This document shows positions 27,881 to 36,432 of a stretch of DNA of 64,000 nucleotides, piece after piece. A program made the position numbers and the translations under genes. The stretch covers positions 1,364,001 through 1,428,000 of the forward strand of contig NZ_KZ614149.1 in the NCBI RefSeq assembly GCF_002886255.1. Reading direction: 5' to 3'. Source of the DNA: Alteribacillus bidgolensis. GTDB taxonomy: Bacteria > Bacillota > Bacilli > Bacillales > Marinococcaceae. Under the pieces are notes generated by a model that saw only the letters and a list, made by a program, of their open reading frames with translations, did no database searches and was not told where the DNA came from. The number at the start of each line of letters is the position of its first letter. Within the stretch, counting starts at the first letter, position 1.

Positions 27881-28273
27881 TTACGGGAAACATTGAATGA
27901 TTTCTTTAGCAATAGCTGTACTTTTTCTTGCTTCTTTATCAAACATTACGTTAACAACAGTACCCTCTAATATCCCTTCTTCTTTTTCGTTCATGATGGT
28001 CTGTTCAAAAGTGAAGCTTTTTCTTCCTATCTTTACTGGCTTCGTTTTTATTCGCAGCTGTTCTCCTAGTCTTGCTTCTTTCTGAAAGGAGATGTCTAAC
28101 CTTACTACTACTGTCCCTAAGTTTTGTTCTGCCATATCGGCAAAAGATAGGCCAGCCTCTCTATACCAATGGCCGCGTCCTTTTTCTAAGTATGTTACAA
28201 AAACACTATTGTTGACATGACCTACTTCATCAATATCCTCTTCTTTGACTTCCACTTCGGTATAAGTTATCAA
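27881..28273 (-). CDS. hotdog-fold acyl-CoA thioesterase (YbgC/FadM type)
   Basis: This 130-aa protein matches the 4-hydroxybenzoyl-CoA thioesterase family. Its early DIDEVGHVNNSVFVTYLEKGR places the catalytic Asp in the family pattern D.D..GH.NN..Y..Y.E. Such enzymes hydrolyse acyl-CoA or acyl-ACP thioesters in the cytoplasm. The start is a TTG, and GGAAGG lies rather far upstream, so a nearby alternative start is possible. Its function in this genome is not specified by context. Confidence 0.8.
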   Translation of the reverse strand: MITYTEVEVKEEDIDEVGHVNNSVFVTYLEKGRGHWYREAGLSFADMAEQNLGTVVVRLDISFQKEARLGEQLRIKTKPVKIGRKSFTFEQTIMNEKEEGILEGTVVNVMFDKEARKSTAIAKEIIQCFP

Positions 28274-28466
28274 ACAGCATCACTGCCTTCCGTATTTGCG
28301 ATCTATGTCTCTTATTTTGACAATAGGTTTGAAATTCCTTTTTATTTTTGTCAACGTGTATAAACACAATTTGATGCTTGAAATGCCGTACTGGTCGAAC
28401 GAAGATAAGGTGATTAAAAAAGGCAGTCTATTTAAACTTCTGCTGGACAACCTTTTTAGTAAGAAG

Positions 28467-29507
28467 CTAATCAAATGGAAGTGAATTCTTTTGCCCTTGA
28501 GAAACAGGCCATTTCGATTCTACCCATAAACCAATCTCGACAACCAGAGTGACTAATACCATCCATGCCCAAAACGACAAGAAACTTTCATGAAAATCAT
28601 ACATTGCATTCATATAATAAGGGTTTTCATGCATTGTCCATGAAAAGGCGTAAAACATTCCAAAGGTAAAATTCCTTGCCCACTGACTAATATTGTAAGT
28701 GAAAACCCCTTCTTTCCAGCCAAATTGCCGGACTCGTTTTACGGCTCTTATTATTTCAATCATCTCAACAATAATCAATAACGTAAACACAACCAACCAA
28801 AAAATCATTATAAATAAGGCCGACATCCATTGAGATGAAACGATCGCCAAGCCTGTAATGGATAAGGCCCCATGAATAATACAATTGGTATTCGTCCAAT
28901 CCTCTGTAAGAGACCATTGTTTTGCTTTTCCATAACGAATCCCGATCATAAACATGCCGCATATATAAAAGAAAATACCAAGCACCATGACAACTAATTC
29001 CAGTACATCCGGAAGAAACGGAAATACTTCTACCCACACGATTACAAGCGATTGAGTTGCAACGGTTGACAACAAAATAACACCATGGATGGAGTGTCTT
29101 CTAGGCCGCTGAAATAATTGTTTAAAGTTATATACACAACTGACCAGGAAAAGAAACCAAAGTATGGTGTTTATTACCCCCATGACTTGGACCACTGCAC
29201 TTAATTCAGGAAAATACTTTATGATGACGTTACATAAAACCGAGATCCCGGCAATCCAAGTTCCCGTCACAAAAGAATTAACTGGATTTTTTAAAAAGGG
29301 AAGTAAAAAATCTTTATGAAAAAATTGAAAAGTGAGAGATTTATAAACCAGCAATGCTATCACCGCAAGCACTACGGTAAGTGTCTCTCCCATTATATGA
29401 TCTAAGAAAGGAAAGGCTTCAATTGCAGCATAAAGAAAAATTCCCAGGGCCATAATTACAGATCCTGAAGCAGGATTTATTATTTTCATATTATCTTTGG
29501 ACCTCAT
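28467..29507 (-). CDS. polytopic membrane protein, TDT/SLAC1-like organisation
   Basis: A start at 29507 (after GGTGAG) is the best placed; 29546 is the longest possible start. The 346-aa protein has nine or ten predicted membrane segments and the early motif NPASGSVIMALGIFLYAA. Segment pattern and length recall the tellurite-resistance/dicarboxylate (TehA/SLAC1) transporter family, but I see no decisive motif and hold the family call loosely. It stands alone, convergent with no close partner. A sensor or regulator role is not suggested by the sequence. Confidence 0.55.
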   Translation of the reverse strand: MRSKDNMKIINPASGSVIMALGIFLYAAIEAFPFLDHIMGETLTVVLAVIALLVYKSLTFQFFHKDFLLPFLKNPVNSFVTGTWIAGISVLCNVIIKYFPELSAVVQVMGVINTILWFLFLVSCVYNFKQLFQRPRRHSIHGVILLSTVATQSLVIVWVEVFPFLPDVLELVVMVLGIFFYICGMFMIGIRYGKAKQWSLTEDWTNTNCIIHGALSITGLAIVSSQWMSALFIMIFWLVVFTLLIIVEMIEIIRAVKRVRQFGWKEGVFTYNISQWARNFTFGMFYAFSWTMHENPYYMNAMYDFHESFLSFWAWMVLVTLVVEIGLWVESKWPVSQGQKNSLPFD

Positions 29508-29745
29508 ACCCATCTCACCCGCTACTTTAATCATACACCCTAACATTATATGACTACTTGCCTTTATGGAAAAGTACTTCTTGGAGTTTGTGTGATAACT
29601 TTATTGAAAAACAGCCATAACTAAGTGCCTCCAACGCTTTATTTTTGGTATAAAGGCTGGGTGACTTTTTTCTTACTATTCAATTAATAGGAGGTAAAAT
29701 ATTAGTAACGTAGAAGATTGATTGAATGATGAAAAGTATACAACA

Positions 29746-29782
29746 AGGTCTTTCCTTTATTTTAAGGATTGGCCTTTTCACC
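29746..29782 (+). terminator. hairpin with T-tract ahead of the HAD gene
   Basis: AAGGTC...CCTT pairs with AAGG...GGCCTT, followed by TTC. It lies just upstream of the haloacid dehalogenase gene and could be a leader hairpin or a stray terminator. Confidence 0.4.
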
Positions 29783-29830
29783 CGAGCTGGTTAAATTGTA
29801 TAACATTTGGAGGATGAGAGGAGTATTTAT

Positions 29831-30496
29831 ATGACGGAAAAAAAGGTATTTGCTTTTGATGTTTACGGTACCTTATTTGATGTTCTTTCTATAGCAAAAA
29901 CATGTGACGAATATTTTCCCGGCTTTGGAGACGCTATTAGTGCGATGTGGAGAGAAAAACAAATTCAGTACACATTTTTGCGTCAGGCCATGGGAAAATA
30001 CCGCCCGTTTTCTTCTGTAACAAGGGATGCCCTGCAATTTGCAGCAGCATGTTATGATAAAGAGCTTACGGCCTCACAAGAAGATAAACTCCTAGAAGCA
30101 TACAATTCTCTAGAGCTCTATCCCGAAAGTAAACAAGTTTTACAAACGTTAAAAGATCACCAATATTTACTGCTAGTTTTTAGCAACGGCTCTCGTGATA
30201 TGCTTGAACCGCTTTTAAAACAAGCTGGAGTCGATACATACATCAACCATATTTTGAGCGTGGATGACGTAAAACAATACAAACCATCACCCGCCTCTTA
30301 CCAGTTGATTTTAGATAACATCAATTACCGCCGCGACAAAATAACTTTTTTATCAAGCAATGGCTGGGATATCAGCGGAGCAAAAGCTTTCGGATTTACA
30401 ACTGCTTGGATTAACCGCTTCGGACAGCCCGTAGAAAAGCTTCAACTCACACCGGATTATACCTATACATCGTTGCTGCCGCTTATGAATTGGTGA
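29831..30496 (+). CDS. haloacid dehalogenase type II (L-2-haloacid dehalogenase family)
   Basis: The ATG at 29831 follows GAGAGGAG. The 221-aa HAD protein shows FDVYGTLFD with the nucleophile Asp. It also has an REKQIQYTFLRQ segment resembling the substrate Arg/Tyr region of L-2-haloacid dehalogenases, FSNGSRDML, a Lys in KPSPASY, and SSNGWDISGAK. By family it would hydrolyse L-2-haloacids to D-2-hydroxyacids, although many such proteins are general phosphatases. Cytoplasmic and monocistronic. Confidence 0.8.
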   Translation: MTEKKVFAFDVYGTLFDVLSIAKTCDEYFPGFGDAISAMWREKQIQYTFLRQAMGKYRPFSSVTRDALQFAAACYDKELTASQEDKLLEAYNSLELYPESKQVLQTLKDHQYLLLVFSNGSRDMLEPLLKQAGVDTYINHILSVDDVKQYKPSPASYQLILDNINYRRDKITFLSSNGWDISGAKAFGFTTAWINRFGQPVEKLQLTPDYTYTSLLPLMNW

Positions 30497-30502
30497 AATA
30501 GG

Positions 30503-30595
30503 CGGAACGTAAAACATGATGCCTGGACACTTGTTCCGTTTTATAAACAAAGCGGCGATATGACGCCATCCTAACGGTACTGTGTCCAGATGCAT
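30503..30595. repeat. nested inverted repeats
   Basis: CTGGACAC (30523-30530) pairs with GTGTCCAG (30582-30589). Inside or overlapping this are CGGAAC/GTTCCG and GGCG/CGCC pairs. No T-tract follows, so it is not a normal terminator. It lies after the HAD gene. Confidence 0.45.
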
Positions 30596-30742
30596 ACAGA
30601 ATAATAAGTACACTTCTATTTCATAATTTTTCTCTCTATGACATTCTTCTATTGATGCAACATACTCCTAAAACATTTATGAAAGTACCTTATTTCTAAA
30701 TGGATGATACATAAAAAAACTGTTCGGGCTTACCGGTCTTGT

Positions 30743-31585
30743 TTACTTTTTATTTCGATACATGAACATCGTAAGCGGAGCAAAAATGGTAGTTATAATG
30801 GCGGAGGCGAGCAATATCCATCCAACTTGTTCCCACGTAACAGCACCGTGCATAGACCCTCTAACCCCAGTGACGAGCAGTGAGATTGGATTAATTTCTA
30901 CGAATCCCTGCAGCCAGGAAGGTAAGGTTTCAGGATCAACGAACACGTTGCTGACAAACGTCAACGGAAAAATCACCATCATGCTTGCCATCATAAGTGA
31001 TTTTTCTGAGCGCATGATTAACCCGAGTGTCGTCCAGACCCATGATAAACTGAATGAAAAGATCAACAATAATATCAGCGCCCCTAAAACACCCGCTAAG
31101 CCGCCTTCCGGTTGAAAGCCAAGGATCAGGCCCAGTACGATCATAATGGTTGCAGCCATGGTGTAGCGAACCGTGTCGACAAGTAAGGCACCAACAAGTG
31201 CTGAGGGCAGCCATATCGGTAATGTACGAAAACGATCAAAAACTCCTTTCGTAATGTCATTGTTCAAGTCCACACCAGTATACATAGTGATCTGAGATAC
31301 TGTCATAACGAGTATCCCTGGGAGAAGAAATTGTAAGTATTCACTCGTCGATCCTGCAATGGCACCGCCAAATAAATAGGTGAACATAAGTAAGAAAATA
31401 ATAGGAAATACAGTAACATCAAACAACTGTTCTGGCACATGTTTAATTCTAAGCAGCGCACGTGAAGCAAATGTTAGAGAGGAGGACAAAGGATTTGGCT
31501 TCGCAGGCCTGTCTGTTGATGCGATAGCCTCACGTAATTGCTTGTCGGGCCCGCTTTGTATATTTGTTTTGTTCGTGTTCTTCAT
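30743..31585 (-). CDS. ABC-2 exporter permease, DrrB-like
   Basis: This 280-aa protein has six predicted membrane segments and the ABC-2 signature region FLLPGILVMTVSQITMYTGVDLNNDITKG (residues about 85-115). It follows the ATPase gene with a 4-base ATGA overlap, so the two are translationally coupled. Together they form a daunorubicin-resistance-like (DrrAB) exporter of drugs or lipophilic compounds. The N-terminus has a 45-residue polar cytoplasmic stretch before the first segment. Confidence 0.85.
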   Translation of the reverse strand: MKNTNKTNIQSGPDKQLREAIASTDRPAKPNPLSSSLTFASRALLRIKHVPEQLFDVTVFPIIFLLMFTYLFGGAIAGSTSEYLQFLLPGILVMTVSQITMYTGVDLNNDITKGVFDRFRTLPIWLPSALVGALLVDTVRYTMAATIMIVLGLILGFQPEGGLAGVLGALILLLIFSFSLSWVWTTLGLIMRSEKSLMMASMMVIFPLTFVSNVFVDPETLPSWLQGFVEINPISLLVTGVRGSMHGAVTWEQVGWILLASAIITTIFAPLTMFMYRNKK

Positions 31586-32562
31586 TGTGTTTTCTCCTCC
31601 ACGGGCTGACCGGTTATCGTTAAAAATACTTCATCCAGACTGGGTTGTCCAAATGAAAAGTCACTGACAGAAATATTCGCATGAGCGAGTTCCCCTAGTG
31701 CTTCTGCAGCCAAGTTTGGATCAGTTACTTGCGTCGAAAAACCAGCAGGATCAGAAGTACGCTGAACAGGGGCCTTCAGTTTTGTTTCTAATAGTTCTAT
31801 TGCTCTCTGTCGATTCTTCGATTCAATAAGGCGTACGTGCAATGTACCGGACCCGACAGATGCTTTTAACTCCCCGCTTGTTCCTTCTGCAATGATTTTG
31901 CCTTGATGAATGACACCAATACGGTCCGCAAGCTGATCTGCTTCATCTAGGTACTGCGTTGTGAGTAAGACTGTTGTTCCTTCACTCACTAATGCACGAA
32001 CAATGTTCCATACTTGACTGCGGCTGCGCGGATCCAATCCCGTCGTTGGTTCATCAAGGAAAAGTAGATCCGGTGTGACAACAATACTGGCTGCAATGTC
32101 GATGCGGCGGCGCATTCCCCCTGAATAATTTTTCAGCTGCCGTTTTTTAGCTTCTTCTAAACCAAAAGAGCTCAATAACTCTTTTGCGCGCGTTTTCGCC
32201 TGTTTTCGCGAGTAACCCATTAGCCGTGCCATCATGACAAGATTTTCGATCCCGGTGAGATCCTCATCCAGCGATGCGTTCTGACCAGTTACGCTGATCC
32301 TGCTCCGAACTGCTTTTTTTTCAGAAGCAAGATCGTGTCCGAAAATGGACGCTGATCCTCCGTCTATAGGAAGCAGAGTAGAAAGCATGCGAATCGTCGT
32401 CGTTTTCCCCGCTCCGTTTGGTCCAAGAAAACCATATACCGATCCTTTTTGAATGGATAGATCCACCCCATCAACTGCTCGGTGTTCACCAAAAACTTTT
32501 ACTAGTCCTTTAGCCTCTACAGCCAGATTAGAGGTTGACTGCATTGATGCGTTATCGTTCAC
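31582..32562 (-). CDS. ABC transporter ATPase, DrrA-like
   Basis: A GTG at 32562 is chosen because GGGAG lies eight bases upstream; the longest frame starts at 32619. The 326-aa ATPase has Walker A GPNGAGKTTT, signature YSGGMRRR, Walker B LLFLDEPTTGLD and the H-loop LLTTQYLDEADQL. The C-terminal 90 residues match the DrrA extension. It pairs with the overlapping permease at 30743. By family it energises export of a hydrophobic drug or antibiotic. No biosynthetic genes are adjacent, so this is most likely a resistance system. Confidence 0.88.
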   Translation of the reverse strand: MNDNASMQSTSNLAVEAKGLVKVFGEHRAVDGVDLSIQKGSVYGFLGPNGAGKTTTIRMLSTLLPIDGGSASIFGHDLASEKKAVRSRISVTGQNASLDEDLTGIENLVMMARLMGYSRKQAKTRAKELLSSFGLEEAKKRQLKNYSGGMRRRIDIAASIVVTPDLLFLDEPTTGLDPRSRSQVWNIVRALVSEGTTVLLTTQYLDEADQLADRIGVIHQGKIIAEGTSGELKASVGSGTLHVRLIESKNRQRAIELLETKLKAPVQRTSDPAGFSTQVTDPNLAAEALGELAHANISVSDFSFGQPSLDEVFLTITGQPVEEKTQ

Positions 32563-32959
32563 ATGGATATCTCCCTTCATATTGTATGTTGTATAACTTA
32601 AGCCAACCTGCGGACTCATAATTATTGAATATACTCTGCTATGTTAAGGGACAACACTGATGACTAGTTTCAGAGGGAGAATCTTAGCATGCTATTCTTT
32701 AGCATTTCATTCGTTTCAGCCGTTTTCAATAATCAAAAGGTAAGCCTAAACTCTTTCCATTTCCCCATTCACTGCACTCATTCTAGTTAATCAATATTAC
32801 TGCTGTTTGCTTCAGCTAATTTCTACTTTTCCCCACTCTCCTCTTAATTTTTCAACTTCATGTTCTAGATAATATACTTCTGGAGTGAAAGGAAAATCCA
32901 TTCTTTTTTTACAAAATTTTTACATCTTGTCTTTTCGCCTAAAATTCCAAGTCATATAG

Positions 32960-33430
32960 TTACTGCGGTGTACTTATGTTTACTCGGCGAATGCCGTCGT
33001 TTCGCTGGCCCCCCCATTCTTCTTCAAAATAATATTTTATACGTTTATCTACGTTTCGTAATCCAATTCCTGTTGTATGCCCTTTTGTTTTGCCGGAGGA
33101 AAGTGTGAATACTCTAACGTTTTCCCACCTTGCATTCCTAACCATCATCAAGAATGTCGATGATAATTTTTTTCTTCTGCTATATATGCTTCTAGGAAAA
33201 TATTAATTGGCTTTCCAACTGGTTCAAAACCATGAACAAGATAGGTATATTTATTGGTTTCACGTTTTCACTGATATCCATTTCAAAATGTAATTTGTTT
33301 CTATATCGTGTTTGTTGTATAAATAAATAGTTTTGGACATGTTCAATTTCTTCTTGCAAAGGCACGAGCTGGTCGATGTTTCGTAAACTGTACCGTAAAA
33401 TATTCCCAAGCATGTATGTTAAATGAAAAG
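32960..33430 (-). pseudogene. fragment of a sensor histidine kinase (LytS/YesM type)
   Basis: The minus strand reads LRYSLRNIDQLVPLQEEIEHVQNYLFIQQ and NINIPIL-type sequence, then after shifts HGFEPVGKPINIF, IIIDILDDG and GIGLRNVDKRIKYYF. These are the dimerisation/His-kinase and GHKL ATPase regions of the LytS/YesM family. About 27 bases of the N-box are missing and at least three frameshifts are present. The 5' end is fused to a glpF fragment at about 33428. Dead gene. Confidence 0.75.
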
Positions 33431-33624
33431 ATACCAGCCATCGCTTGACTATTTTCTCTCCCAATTACTATAACGGTAGATTCTTGATAGGACACAAAGG
33501 CTGGATAATATAATCCAAAAACAAAGGCAGCATCTGTAAATGTTCCAGCAACTTGCGCACAAATATACGAAATAACTTTTTTCCATGGAAATCCTCGATA
33601 CAAAGCCATTGATAGAGTTACTGG
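33428..33624 (-). pseudogene. glpF: middle fragment of glycerol facilitator gene glpF
   Basis: The frame reads PVTLSMALYRGFPWKKVISY and then AQVAGTFTDAAFVFGLYYPAF to AMAGIFS. This covers the residues after the first NPA motif of GlpF aquaporins (natural NPAVTL...FPWKKV). Both ends are artificial joins: the 5' side to a sigma-54 activator fragment at about 33624 and the 3' side to a histidine kinase fragment. The N-terminus of a glpF occurs separately at 40361-40480 on the same strand. Confidence 0.8.
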
Positions 33625-33720
33625 GCAACTACCTCTTTTCCGGAACCGGTTTCACCGAGTATTAAAACAGAACCATATCTATCCACTGTTTTGTCATGTT
33701 TAACTTCATTCCCTCTGTGA
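33625..33720 (-). pseudogene. Walker A fragment of a sigma-54 activator
   Basis: The minus strand reads YGSVLILGETGSGKEVVAQ and then a stop. GETGSGKE is the Walker A motif of NtrC-family AAA+ activators. Only about 30 residues remain before the join to glpF. Together with the pieces at 2953-3240 and 12464-12535, this is the third sigma-54 activator fragment in the window. Confidence 0.7.
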
Positions 33721-33912
33721 ATTTACATTTTCACCTAATTTCTCAAATGATTTCATCAAGATGAATTGCCACTTATATTTTTAGTCGCATCTTTAAAAGA
33801 TATGTTCTCAATTCGAATAATAATTTTGTAAATTTGATGTTTTGTGATATCATTGTTCTCATTAAGCGTACTTTTATATTCTTGGACATACTAATAATTT
33901 GGAGGGATTTAA

Positions 33913-35334
33913 TTGAGTAATGAAAGATTACCGTCGATTTTTGAAGTTGGTGTCGTGTTGCTTGCATTTTTAGCTATTGTTTTTTCATTTATCGCAATTT
34001 TTAAACTACCTATTCAACTTGCGTTGTTTGTTGCCTGGTTTGTTGTAATATTGCTTGGTTTGAGACTGGGTTTTAACTATGAATCTTTGCAAAGCTCAAT
34101 TATTAAAGGGATTTCTAATGGCCTGGAAGCTGTAATTATTTTAATGGCTGTCGGAGCACTCATTGGTACATGGATTGCTGGGGGTGTTGTCCCAACGATT
34201 ATATATTATGGATTGGATCTCATTCACCCGTCCATCTTCTTATTGGCAACCTTAATTATTTGTGCCTTGACTTCACTCGCCACCGGAACTTCTTGGGGGA
34301 CAGTAGGAACAGCTGGAATTGCGATGATGGGGATCGGTGAAGGTCTCGGTTTACCTCTTCCTCTAGTAGCAGGTGCTGTATTATCTGGTGCTTATTTTGG
34401 AGATAAATTGTCACCGCTTTCAGACAGTACTGTTCTTGCCGCTTCAATGTCAAAGGTAAATGTCATCTCCCATGTGAAATCCATGTTGTATTTAGATGTT
34501 CCAGCATTTACCATAACAGCCTTACTCTTCACAATTACTGGATTCAGTTATAGCAGCGGAAATTTAGATTTAGATAGAGTTCAATCAATCATGACTGCTT
34601 TAAACCATACATTTAATATTAGTCCCCTTATGCTAATACCCGCACTGATTGTAATAGGACTATTAGTTATGAAAAAACCTTCGATTCCCACTATTTCATT
34701 AGGAGCGTTAGTAGGCGTCGTTTGGGCTGCATTATTTCAAGATCTTTCTTTCGTTAATGCGCTTGAAACAGCCTATAATGGTTTCAGTATAGAATCAGGT
34801 TCAAAATTCATTGATACTTTACTAAATAGAGGCGGTATAAGCGGGATGCTAGGTTCCATTATAGTCATTATTCTTGGCCTTGGCATAGGAGGTTTGCTTG
34901 AGAAAATTGGGGTTCTAACTGTGATCATGAAAACTTTCGTAAATAAAATTAACAATGCAGGTAGTTTATCGACTTCTACGGTTTTTATTGGTCTGTTCTC
35001 CAATGTTTTTGGATGTGCAATGTACGTATCGTTAATTTTAACGCCTAAACTTATGGAGACCAGCTATGACAGAATGCATATTGATCGAAGAGTTTTGTCG
35101 CGCAATACGGAAGTAGGAGGGACGATGACATCAGGAATGGTGCCATGGTCAGATAATGGAATCTTTATGGCAGGAGTCTTGGGAGTTTCCACTTTATCCT
35201 ATCTTCCGTTCATGTGGATGAGTTTTATTTCTATAGCTTTAGTCATTATTTACGGATATACCGGTAAATTCATTTGGTACACGAGCTCCTATGAGAAGGA
35301 TGCAGAATCAGATCAGGAAGTAATAGGCAGCTAA
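33913..35334 (+). CDS. NhaC-family Na+/H+ (organic acid) antiporter, MleN-like
   Basis: This 473-aa protein starts at a TTG after GGAGGG. It has about 12 membrane segments and the NhaC signatures ALTSLATGTSWGTVGTAG near residue 115 and GAVLSGAYFGDKLSPLSDST near 150. In B. subtilis the related MleN (malate/lactate antiporter) lies next to ansAB. Here the gene sits 40 bases before asparaginase and opens the nhaC-ansA-ansB run. Exchange of a dicarboxylate such as aspartate, fumarate or malate is therefore more likely than plain Na+/H+ exchange, but this is inferred. Confidence 0.85.
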   Translation: MSNERLPSIFEVGVVLLAFLAIVFSFIAIFKLPIQLALFVAWFVVILLGLRLGFNYESLQSSIIKGISNGLEAVIILMAVGALIGTWIAGGVVPTIIYYGLDLIHPSIFLLATLIICALTSLATGTSWGTVGTAGIAMMGIGEGLGLPLPLVAGAVLSGAYFGDKLSPLSDSTVLAASMSKVNVISHVKSMLYLDVPAFTITALLFTITGFSYSSGNLDLDRVQSIMTALNHTFNISPLMLIPALIVIGLLVMKKPSIPTISLGALVGVVWAALFQDLSFVNALETAYNGFSIESGSKFIDTLLNRGGISGMLGSIIVIILGLGIGGLLEKIGVLTVIMKTFVNKINNAGSLSTSTVFIGLFSNVFGCAMYVSLILTPKLMETSYDRMHIDRRVLSRNTEVGGTMTSGMVPWSDNGIFMAGVLGVSTLSYLPFMWMSFISIALVIIYGYTGKFIWYTSSYEKDAESDQEVIGS

Positions 35335-35374
35335 AAAATCCAACACAACTATTTAAAACGAAGAGGTGCAAACG

Positions 35375-36373
35375 ATGAAAAAAATACTTCTTATTGGTAC
35401 AGGAGGAACAATAGCGTCGGTTAAGAGTGATAAGGGACTTACCCCTGGAATCAGCCCTGAAGATATGGCGAGTAAATTCGCGAGTCGATTTAATTGTGAG
35501 GTGGATTCCAAAGTATGCTTAAACCTTGATAGTACAAACATTTATCCAAATCATTGGATTGAAATCGCTACAATTATCCACAACAATTACGATAAGTATG
35601 ATGGTTTTGTCATTACCCATGGTACAGATACAATGGCCTATACCGCAGCTGCCCTACATTCGATGTTAATACACTTGGGCAAGCCTGTCGTTCTGACGGG
35701 ATCTCAAATTCCGCTCTCATTAATGAATTCTGATGGAGAAAAAAATCTTATAGATACTGTTCATTATGCTTCTGAGGGAATGGCAGGGGTTTATATTGTT
35801 TTTAACAGCCGAGTAATCAAAGGAACAAGAGCAGTAAAGTTGAGAACGCGAAGCAATCATGCTTTTGAAAGTATTAATTATCCTTATGTGGCTTATATAG
35901 AGAATTCTGTTATTACTTATTATACTAGGCCTGATGAACCAAAAGGTGATCAGAAACCTGTATTGGAAACCAATTTATGTCCTGATGTATTTGTACTTAA
36001 ACTTTATCCGGGAATCAATAAAGAAATTTTTCAGTTTATCGCTGATCATTACAAAGGGGTCATTATAGAATGTTTTGGGAGTGGCGGAATACCTTTCTAT
36101 GAAGTGAATTTAGCTGACGAAATCAGAGAGTTAATAAGGTTGGGGGTGGTTGTTGTCCTAACTACTCAATGTCTTGAAGAAGGAATTGATATAGATCTAT
36201 ATGAAGTAGGCCGAAAGATAGACAAAGATAAAGTAGTAATCTCAAACGATATGAATACAGAAGCGCTTGTACCGAAGTTAATGATTGCTCTAGGGAAATT
36301 TAAGACTATGCATGAAGTTATTCATCAAATAAATCTGGAGATCGTAAAAGAAAGTATCGAATATCAATTTTAA
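35375..36373 (+). CDS. ansA: L-asparaginase, first copy
   Basis: The ATG at 35375 is eight bases after AAGAGG. The 332-aa enzyme has the first catalytic Thr in GTGGTIAS and the second in ITHGTDTMAYTA, with the Lys-containing TRAVKLRT segment. It hydrolyses asparagine to aspartate and ammonia. It lies between the NhaC-type antiporter and aspartase, so asparagine to aspartate to fumarate runs within one operon. A paralogue lies at 38370 beyond ansR. No signal peptide, hence cytoplasmic type I. Confidence 0.92.
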   Translation: MKKILLIGTGGTIASVKSDKGLTPGISPEDMASKFASRFNCEVDSKVCLNLDSTNIYPNHWIEIATIIHNNYDKYDGFVITHGTDTMAYTAAALHSMLIHLGKPVVLTGSQIPLSLMNSDGEKNLIDTVHYASEGMAGVYIVFNSRVIKGTRAVKLRTRSNHAFESINYPYVAYIENSVITYYTRPDEPKGDQKPVLETNLCPDVFVLKLYPGINKEIFQFIADHYKGVIIECFGSGGIPFYEVNLADEIRELIRLGVVVVLTTQCLEEGIDIDLYEVGRKIDKDKVVISNDMNTEALVPKLMIALGKFKTMHEVIHQINLEIVKESIEYQF

Positions 36374-36432
36374 ACATAACAGATTTGTAAGGTTTTTCTT
36401 ATCTGCCCCATACAATCTCAGGAGGTTATGCC

